A DNA stretch of 64,000 nucleotides, from positions 344,021,131-344,085,130 of the forward strand of contig OV050030.1 in the NCBI GenBank assembly GCA_920105625.2. Direction: 5' to 3'. The stretch comes from Clusia tigrina. Lineage: Eukaryota; Arthropoda; Insecta; Diptera; Clusiidae. Of the stretch, positions 56,130-64,000 are shown piece by piece. The translations under genes and the position numbers were made by a program. The stretch's first letter is position 1, and the number at the start of each line of letters is the position of its first letter. The notes beneath the pieces are model-generated. The model made no database searches, was not told the origin of the DNA, and saw only the letters and a list, made by a program, of their open reading frames with translations.

Positions 56130-59100
56130 TATTAATCCATTTGGTCTTCCAGATGAAAGTGAGGAGATCCGATAAGTCCACCATCGCTATCTTTGTCAAA
56201 CTTGTGAAGAAGCACGACTCCAAACATTGAAGTCGTCGAACTGTAGTCTTGGACATTGACATAAAAAGTGATTATGAACATTGCTGCGATAGCAAATTCC
56301 CGGTAATAAGCACTCTTACTGCAGGTTTGTTGAGCCCTGAGGGAACCTTCGTTATCTTCATGTATAACCGAGGCCATAGGGTCCGCGAGACTTTACAGTC
56401 GTCACGATTAGTCCAAAAGTTGTTTGTCAACGCAATAGTGAATTCATCTATGGTCCTAAATAGGTCACATATCAGGATTTGGATTGAGGTATCTGCTTCA
56501 TTAATGTTCATTTCATAACCCCTTCTGGCCGTCTCGTCCGCTAACTCATTCTCTTCTATATTGCTCTATCCGGGAACCCAACAAACTGAGACTTTATGGG
56601 GTTCAATACTCAGTAGTGAGGTACGACGTTTCATTACCAACTTCGATTTAACTGTCTTGGATTCTATATGCCTTAGTCTGAGAGCACAATTGGCGGCATA
56701 GCCCTGAATGAGCACCCCTAGTAATAACAGGTGAATTAACATATTTAAGCCTACTTGAAGCGCGCCAATTACATCCCCTGAAATTCCCAGGCTAGCAAGT
56801 CTTTTTACTTTTCCAATACGGTTTTGATCGCAACGCTTTCCACCAGACGATGGTCTCGTAGGTGATAATTGGTCTAATGATTGTGGTGTACATCCCATAC
56901 ACAATGTACGGTGACAATCCCGATTTTTCCCCAAAGATCCATTTACAGGTAAAGTATGCAGCGTTAGGAGAGTTTGTGGTATCAAAACGTCGCTATGGCA
57001 ATAATTGTGATCCATGTGAGGACCGACTTGGATCAGCCACTGAAACCAACCAACCAACCATAGTATACAGCCAAACCCCTCTTTCTTCTCTCCTCAATAT
57101 TCCTTGTCCAATTTAACTTGGAGTCCAGAGTGGTACCTAAGTATCAAGCTTCTGAAGAAAGATTCAACGTTACCCTACCTAACTTTGGCAAAGGGAACTC
57201 AGCGATTTTTGTTTTCCTGGTGAACAAAACTAGCTTCGTCTTAGTAGGGTTAAGTCCTAAGCCGTTGCGCTCAGGCCATCCGGAAATCTCACCCAGTGCT
57301 GATTCCATGACTTCGCTAATTGTTGACAAAAACTTGCCAGGGATTAGTATGACAACGTCATCAGCGTAGGCTACAACCTTTGTTCTCTTTGCTTTGAAGG
57401 TTCGTAAAATCTCATTTACTACTAGAAGCCATAACAGAGGTGATAGCACTCCTCTCTGCGGCGTACCCCTTGTAGTCCCCCTACTCACAGAGGCCGTCCA
57501 TATCACTATGAATTCCTTCACTCCGTGATCTCTCAGCGCCTTGCAGATCGCCTTTGTGTTTACATTGCTGAAGGCCCCCTCAATGTCCACAAACCTACAA
57601 ACGTGTATTCCTTATAGTCCTTTGACCTCTCAATGATACCAACAACTTCAAGAAGTACGCTATCCACTGATCTACTCTTAGGGTGTGCGTGTTGCGCGAT
57701 ATTCATCGTGCGAATATTGGTAACAGATCGATAAGTCTCTGTGTTAGTGTTTTAAGACACTGTGTAAGTGTTTTAAGAATAAACGATGAGAGACTTATTG
57801 GTATGTAATCCCTCTCAGTCGAATGATTTATTTTTCCCGCTTTTGGAATGAAAACCACCCTGACTTTCTCCAACTATTTGGCACATACCCATCCTTGAGA
57901 CACCTTGAAGATGTGAACTAGATGAGGAATCACGCCCTCAGCAGTATGTTGCAGCATAGCCGGTATAACTCCATCTGGACCCGCTGAACTTATACGGGTA
58001 GAAAGAACCTACCGCTCACGCAATTTTGTCCTCCTTCACAATATCCAACACGTCGGTCCTGGAAACATGTGCAAGATTTATCGATTGGGTATCGATGGTG
58101 TACGAGTCCGCGCAACCCGGAAAGTGCTTTTCCATCTAAACCTCCACAGACTCCTGACACGAGCCAGTCCATGAGCCATCTTGCTTCTTCAAACTGCCGG
58201 GAACTACCAAGGTTGTGGACAATATTATCCTAAGCCTTGATGCCTCACGGACCGACTCCAGAGTTCCGCAGAACTGCTGCCATGACTTCCTCTTCGCAGC
58301 CTTAATTTTACTTTTGCATTCACTAAAGCTGACTATAGTTTTCCCAATCCTCTTCCAGCCGACTGTTTTTGGCCTTGTTGAAGAGTCCTCTTGATTTTTT
58401 CCTAAAAAGTTCTAACGCACACCAGCAAACCGGTTTGGTTAAACTCGCGGCCTAGTCAATGGACAAGATAGTTCAAAAGATTTTTTCAGTATTCCCGTAA
58501 GACGACGCCTTGTCAATAATAGCGTCTCTTCGACGACTTTGACTTTCATCAAAGTAAGTTTTTGGGTAGCTAGTCTTGAGAATTTGCACCAATCAGACTT
58601 TTTTGGGTTCCTAAAAGGCCGTGGGGTCGCTATCTCTGAGTAGACTGAGAAGCGTATCCGACTATGATTCGAAAAGGAGCAGGCGTCACACACTTTCCAA
58701 TTGTCGACTCTTATGGTATTAGGTCCAGTGGCCAGAATGATGTCAATACCTTCCTCCCTAACCTTATTCCGAAACATTGGCTGATTTCCCTTGTTACATG
58801 TAATAAAAAATGGACTCACCTCTACTCAGTGCTGCCCCAAAGTTCATGGTGCCCATTTCCGTCGCAGCCGGCCACTATGCCCAGATCGCGTGAGTCACAG
58901 TAAACGATAAGTTGCCGAAAGATCTGTTGTGGCGGCTCTTACACATTGTACGGAAAGTATGCGAACGTTAGCAACAGACTAGGCTTGCGCCTGTGCTCGC
59001 ATACCACCTTTGTAAGGTATCCAGTTCTGTAGGGAGTTAGGAGAAAAATATTAATATCTTTCTTGGCAACTTACACTAATCTTACCTTGTGTCAGTGGAA

Positions 59101-59260
59101 TGTAGAGACGATAACCATCCATCCCGAGTCCATTTACGTTACCTCTGATGAGCCAAGGCTCTTGGACAAAGGCTGCGTTCGCATCGTCCTCTGCGAAAAA
59201 CTTTACTAAATCGAGTGAGACTGAGATGAACCACCTCCACCTTCCTCTCCATTGGCTTTT
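56130..59260 (-). pseudogene. LOA5 ORF2: endonuclease-RT-partial RNase H, broken
   Basis: Endonuclease near 59200: AAFVQEPWLIRGNVNGLGMD; 58819-58439 with TGPNTIRVDNWKV and CSFSNHSRIRFSV. RT linker 58440-58200. Palm 57590-57144: MDIEGAFSNVNTKAICKAL, RGVLSPLLWLLVVNEIL and VVAYADDVVILI with both Asp. Thumb interrupted by the stub between AVYY and CKWIFG, then GLSPYIVYGMYTTIIRPIIT. After KVKRLASLGISGDVIGAL about 200 residues, including the TDGS start of RNase H, are deleted; the RNase H end survives as KVSVCWVPG and NELADETARRGYEM. Confidence 0.85.
56963..57061 (+). mobile_element. 99-bp 5'-truncated retrotransposon stub
   Basis: It ends in ACCAACCAACCAACCA and is flanked by 10-bp near-identical words (AGTATGCAGC 56953-56962, AGTATACAGC 57062-57071). 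Removing it and one flank restores the LOA5 RT frame across AVYxCKWIFG. It is the 3' tip of a non-LTR element whose tail is a CCAA repeat. Confidence 0.8.
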
Positions 59261-59365
59261 GACAGGTCACCCGGCACGCAAACCTTTAAGGAGCCAAACC
59301 CAAATTTAACGCAGTTATCGCTTCTGAATTTGAATAGCGACGTGTAGTCCACTGCGATCCCTGCG

Positions 59366-60258
59366 TCACTTACCATTCCATTTTTGCTGGGGGTCACGGA
59401 GATCAGCCGCTACTCTGCCGTATTTAATGACTGGTTTTGTAGTCAGATCAGCTTGAGTATGGAACCGGAGGTGGAATCCACACCGAAACCACCGGGCGGA
59501 TCGGAAGCAGAGAGCGAGGTACCAACCGAGCCCCCACTGGAGTTGACCGTTAATTGCACGTGTTAAGAAGTCCAGAGTCTGCTTGTTGTTACAACCAACG
59601 ACCTTTACACCCCTCTGCAAGCCGGCTCCATCGAACTGTGGCTCCCCGCCGTCAGCCCCGACCATTTCCGATATCAGCCGTGCCTTCACAAGTAGTTAGT
59701 TCTCTGGCGATATCTTCCCATCAGGGTCAACTCTGTCGATGATGACTACCTGTAGCTCCATAGGAGATTCGAGGGAGGCCGATGGTTTCGGCTTTTTAGA
59801 AACCCTCTGAGCTTGCTTGTCAGACCGTACTCTCTTAGGAGTTTTGCCCGATGTCGAGCTATGTGGCTCCTTCTTGTGGCCTTGTCTGGCTTATCTTTAT
59901 TGCTGGAGGTCGCAGCGTTGTCCTTATGGGGCTTTACCACAACAATTCTTTGATCATTTTCATTGCATGAGATGGCCGCAGCGTTCTTTTTTCCAAACTT
60001 TGCTACGACCTTTTCATGCTTTTTAATGAAAACCTTCTCCCTGTTTGTAGAAGAAGAAGGATCTTTCGCTTTCATTTTCCGAAGGTAGTAAGCCGAACGC
60101 TTGTAGCCATTTCTCGCCTTTTGCGGGTTTGTTAAGCTTACCACCTTCCTCATCTCCTTCCCCGGCTCAGGAGCAAGTGGAGCGGAGGGCTGAGAAGGAC
60201 TCAGCAGTTGTATCGCAACATCCGAGCCTATGTCATAGACATTGCTGACTTGTGACAA
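59366..60258 (-). pseudogene. LOA5 ORF1, gag-like, frameshifted
   Basis: 60258-59746: 170 residues beginning MSQVSNVYDIGSDVAIQLL, Lys-rich (NREKVFIKKHEKVVAKFGKK), a basic RNA-binding-like region. After a shift, 59689-59366 contains KARLISEMVGADGGEPQFDG and GLQRGVKVVGCNNKQTLDFL, the start of a DUF4780-like domain as in the other LOA copies. The C-terminal half of that domain is damaged. Confidence 0.7.
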
Positions 60259-60289
60259 CTATATATTTTATGTTTTTCTTAAAACGTGA

Positions 60290-60770
60290 CCGAGCCACCC
60301 CCATTTACTTTTAGGGATTTGGAGTTGCGCTGGTATTTGAGCTGTGCTGCAACATAGGTTGATGTTTGATATAGTATCGGGTCAGAAAATTCTTAAGATT
60401 ATGCGGAGACGGGGGTTTCTGTTGGCTCTAGATCCCATGTTTCGCACGCATACAGTAAGATTGATTTGACTTTTGATTTGAATATTTTTATTTTGATGCG
60501 CCGGTTTAAGGGCGACGAAAGGTTGGTTGGGCCTTTCATGTGATTTTAGAATGTCTTCTTTTGACCCACTGTTACCAGATATTATGCAGACAATTTAGCA
60601 GAAGAAGTTTACTGCGTCAAGCTTTTTACCTTCGATTTTTTAAATTTACCTTGAGCCCCACTCTCGCTACGACTTCTTGTACCAGTGATAATTTCTTTGA
60701 CATGTTGGAGAAAATTTGTGTCAGCAGGTTAGCGTTGCTATAAAGTGCTACCATTAACTTGATGAGGTTT
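60290..60770 (-). pseudogene. RTE-like reverse transcriptase remnant
   Basis: Minus-strand pieces, in shifting frames: KKLSLVQEVVARVGLKVNLK near 60690 (region after the YADD box), then VKSILLYACETWDLEPTETP near 60430, the LLYGCETW-type motif of RTE-related elements, and LKNFLTRYYIKH near 60385 (counterpart of the LRxILxIxW block). No endonuclease is seen. Confidence 0.6.
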
Positions 60771-61379
60771 GGGCAAATTTTTCACGGGCGGGATTGGACC
60801 ATTAACTCTAAGTACAACCATATCGTAAGTACCGTGCTTTTATAGTCATTAAACTGGAGACTTTCAGAAGAGACATTTTTTTAAAGCCCCTAATAAAATT
60901 ATTAGATTGTTCACATATGCAAGAAATTCTCTCTTACTCCAGGGTTTATATAAATAAAATAATACAGTAGATTTTACCGATATATATAGGCAATATAAAA
61001 CATTATATTTATATACATTATATTTAAATAACATTTATAGCAAACAAATAAAAAATAAATAAATCTGCACCCGAAATATATAATGCAAATAATAAATATA
61101 ATGTAAGACCTTGTTGTGGTGTATATTCGCTTTCCATACGAAAATAAGAAACTAATTCACTATTTTCCACAGACGTCTGGATGATTCAAACAATATTCCA
61201 ATGGATTCCTCCTTTCGTTTTGGATTACATTGACTCTCACTGCCATAGCATTATACAATATTTCATTTGTAAATAGAATGGAATAGGCTTTCGACTGATG
61301 CAACTGGGATGGAAGCAGATGGGAAAGAAATGCAAAAGTTTTGCCATTTTCTAAGATTTGGGGCACACAATGTCAGAAA
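60771..61379. other. AT-rich, no recognised gene
   Basis: Very AT-rich from 60900 to 61100. No supported feature. Confidence 0.45.
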
Positions 61380-62947
61380 AACGGCAACATCAAAGAATAC
61401 AGCAATCTTAATTCAGGATGTGTGAAATGCGCTGGCAGCCACACAACTCTACACTGCCAACGAAAATATATAACTCAAATGCCCAAATGTATATTGTGAG
61501 GAGGGAACAAACCCGTCAATTAATTCTTCACTAGCTGAATAATCTAGGTTTTTATATGAAAGTTGGTATACAAGTAGGCTGCCATGAGCAAACAATTTTG
61601 GACTGCATGTCACAGGCTTTCCTACTAATTAACAAATGGAGCAGCGAGAAAGGGCTTTCCATTAGCACATCAAAAATTGCACTAGTCGCGTTTACTAGGA
61701 AAACGAATATTAATCTCAGATGTCGTATCCTAAATGGCACAACAACTGAATTTTCCAACGCAGCGAATTACTGGGTGTAGTCCTTTATAAAACGCTTCGG
61801 GACCATCATCTTGACAAAGTTAGTACAAAAGCCACAAGAGCTTTATTTCCCTGCAGAAAGCTTTTTGGTAATATAAGGGGCCTAAATCCCAGAATGACCT
61901 ATTAGATATTCACCTCGGTCGTAAAAACCAAAGTTAGTTTTGCATATCTGGCATGATGCCCAAAATTTTGGTAACGGAAAGCTATATATAAATTAAGCAA
62001 ACTGCACCGGCTTGTTTTTGTTAGTATTACTGAGGCAATGAAGACTTGTCCAACTGATGTTTCTAAACATCCCACTGCTTCCTATCTTGATTGAGAAGGA
62101 AGCTTGTTTAAGTGCCTTAAGATTGCAATGCATCTTCGTACCCAAAAGAGATATTAAACTTTTCAAATATTAAACCTTTAAAGGTCTTGGAAAACTTTCT
62201 ACACAGTGCCATTCTCAAATGCGGAGATATTAAACATTTAAAATATATTAGACATTTAAAGGTCTTAAAAAACTTTCTACACAGTCCCAAACCATTATCG
62301 TCAAAATTAGGTTTCTTCAGGAACATTCCGCTCATTTTCAACGATCTTGAGGTCTGGAGAACCAATTCTATTACTTTCAAACTCGGCTCTCAGATCTGGT
62401 TTGGGTCGAAACTAGAAAATGGTGAAACAGGGGCGGGAAGCATTAGTCCAAAATTAAAAAAATCGATTCACAAGAAGCCACACAAAGGAAGTTATCAGAA
62501 AATGGGAAGAAAAGGATTTTGCCGACCATTGGCTTAATAGTGCAGGGCAACGTGTAGGAAAACAGTTTCTAATCCTAGCTAAGGGAATATCAGATAATCT
62601 ACTTCCTCTAAGCAATATACACTAACGAATGTTATTTTTCCACTCTACAGGCCACACCAACCTGAGATATCACCTAAAAAGTTGTGGTTTTCAACAGTAA
62701 AGCAGTCGATTCTGTGAAATAGATATTGAAGGATTAGAACACATGCTCTGTGAATGTCCTGCACTGGGCAGACAAAGGTTCAAAACTTAAGCGGTGTTGT
62801 TATGCCTCCATTTGAACTTTGGAATAGCAAACCCCAGACTGTGCTAAAATTCGTAAAAGATTAAACATCTAGGGCTAAACGAAACGCCTTGCACAATAGA
62901 TCACGTTTGGTCGCAGTACTTCTTGGGTTCTAATAATAATAATAATC
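61380..62947 (+). pseudogene. I-like non-LTR retrotransposon, internally deleted, (TAA)n tail
   Basis: Plus strand. ORF1 C-terminus at 61380-61520: CQKNGNIKEYS, CVKCAGSHTTLHC and PKCIL, three CCHC-type knuckles in series, partly degraded. It passes almost directly to RT palm at 61560-61780 (ILDCMSQAFLLINKWSSEKG, SKIALVAFTRKTNINL), so the endonuclease and first half of RT are deleted. Thumb 61780-62000 (TRALFPCRKLFGNI, IFTSVVKTKVSF). Terminal zinc motif at 62710-62765: FCEIDIEGLEHMLCECPAL. The 3' end is TAATAATAATAATAAT (62932-62947), the tail type of I elements. Confidence 0.75.
62148..62288. repeat. 76-bp tandem duplication inside the I-like remnant
   Basis: Units start at 62148 and 62224 with GAGATATTAAAC; both share TTTAAAGGTCTT and AAAACTTTCTACACAGT. 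About 85% alike by eye. Confidence 0.75.
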
Positions 62948-63545
62948 TCGCCAATTTTGAGAATGTTCTGTGCATAAAGAATTGCAGTTAACCTTTTTGC
63001 TAACAGTTCACGAGAAGGTGATAGAAAACACCAGTGAGGTGAATCCACCACAAATGCAAGTTTCAATAGGAAGAACTTATGTGCCGGTGGTAAAACAATG
63101 TCTTCAACAAGAACAAATTAATCCTCAATCAACAGAATGTGCTGTTTAATCATAACATCAATCAAATGACATGGGTAGTCGACAGTATTGTACAATGTCG
63201 CTGGATACCATCTCAAATTTGTTGGAATTTGAGTTGAAAGCCATACAACGTAAAAAATGGGGTTTGGTTAGTGTTTACGTGCACTGTTACTTAGTGTTAC
63301 GTGTAATACCCTAAGCTTATTGCACCCCCACCAAAAAAAACCTCCCAAAAAGGCTGACATTGCCCATTGACCGTCAGTATAATCGGACGGGGCAAAACAA
63401 AGTTGCGTGATAAGGCGCCCCTTCGGCCGCAGAAGTATGTTGTTAATATAATGCTAGTATAAAGTACTCACCATTTTTCCAGTTTCCGACTACTTTGCCT
63501 GCTTCACGAATAGTTCAGAAACTCGTCCTGGGTTCCTCTAGTAAG
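62948..63545. other. no recognised gene
   Basis: A short frame (63010-63150, containing SIGRTYVPVVKQC) might be another retrotransposon ORF1 scrap. Otherwise nothing is supported. Confidence 0.35.
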
Positions 63546-63765
63546 TGTAATGATGTGCTCAAAGATTTTATAGCGGCGCGATAGCTAGCGCACAATTTAA
63601 TTCGTCGACTTCAAGAGTACAGCCAGATATTCGAATGAGATGCGAAATATATGATCGCCATGTAATGATGGGCTCAATGGATTGTATAGCGGCGCTAGAG
63701 CTAGCGCACAATTTCAATCGGCGACTACAAGAGTACAGCCAAATAATCTAATGAGAAGTGATATG
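63546..63765. repeat. 115-bp tandem duplication
   Basis: Unit 1 is 63546-63660 and unit 2 starts at 63661 with no spacer. Shared blocks include TGTAATGATG, TATAGCGGCGC, GCTAGCGCACAATTT and AAGAGTACAGCCA. They differ by substitutions and small indels. No coding meaning is seen; GCGCTAGAGCTAGCGC in unit 2 is nearly palindromic. Confidence 0.85.
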
Positions 63766-64000
63766 TTTGGTTTCCAGATCGAATCTGATTTATTGGTAAA
63801 CTCTTATCAATATTTATATCTTAATTTCTTATGTGCTAATATAATATGGTTCTTAATACATAAAGGGGGATTTTGCAATGTCAGCGGAAAGTATCCCGGT
63901 AATGCCGGGGTACATTCGTTCAAAGGTATTGAACATTAGAATGTAGAGCAATCAAAAACGTGCGCGCTGTTCGCGCTTCGTAACGTGGAGACTCTTATAT

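Larger units (their letters stand above)
55985..60258 (-). mobile_element. LOA5: LOA-type non-LTR retrotransposon (minus)
   Basis: ORF1 and ORF2 remnants in order on the minus strand. The 3' end near 55985 reads GTAACCTAACCTA, the same tail type as LOA4, so the two are related. It carries a 99-bp insertion (56963-57061) and has lost part of RNase H. The 5' side ends near 60262, where an unrelated RT remnant begins. Confidence 0.8.

Overview
The window is AT-rich nuclear DNA of a higher fly (Diptera). The element families and their dipteran-style protein and tail features, plus one host exon that reads as THOC5, support this; the species cannot be fixed from sequence alone. It is a transposon graveyard. 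Only one stretch is convincingly a host gene: a 702-base exon of the THO-complex subunit thoc5 on the minus strand (7373-8074). Nearly everything else with coding potential is transposase, reverse transcriptase, gag, integrase, Helitron replicase or Polinton DNA polymerase, mostly broken.

Layout. 1-5422: a non-LTR retrotransposon of the RNase H-bearing LOA/I group, both ORFs open, poly(A) tail (LOA1). 6859-8074: thoc5 exon and a possible second exon. 8595-10833: a mariner split by a 981-bp Transib-like element. 10836-17480: a gypsy (Ty3) remnant split by a 5-kb LOA-type element (LOA2). 17480-19720: LTR-like, gag-like and non-LTR C-terminal scraps. 19741-22190: a third LOA-type copy lacking its 3' half. 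22544-24221: a Tc1-like element with double repeats in each arm. 25145-26176: a Harbinger-type MITE with a second copy of itself inserted in inverted orientation. 26821-27132: a Harbinger transposase remnant. 27717-28593: a second mariner-like element. 28890-29480: a Helitron remnant. 29483-32300: LOA4 (minus). 32750-35500: gypsy B. 37330-41593: a mag-like gypsy element (minus) with a complete 5' LTR, primer-binding site, gag, pol and a truncated 3' LTR, followed by a 260-bp AT microsatellite. 42251-50605: a Polinton/Maverick protein-primed DNA polymerase remnant cut by a 5.1-kb R1-clade retrotransposon with a 15-bp target duplication. 50606-53640: a hAT transposon (Buster/ZBED5 type) cut by a 1.75-kb non-coding element made largely of internal tandem repeats. 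55985-60258: LOA5 (minus), itself carrying a 99-bp retrotransposon stub. 60290-62947: further non-LTR remnants. 63546-63765: a 115-bp tandem duplication.

The window is best read as a stratigraphy of insertions. At least six nested insertions can be dated relative to their hosts because target-site duplications and restored reading frames are visible. The observations I rate highest are the Transib-like element with a CACAGTG terminus inside mariner, the self-nested Harbinger MITE, a predicted 51-bp intron in the Tc1 transposase, R1 inside the Polinton polymerase, and the repeat-rich element inside the hAT. No CRISPR, operon or bacterial feature is present, and I found no clearly new functional system.
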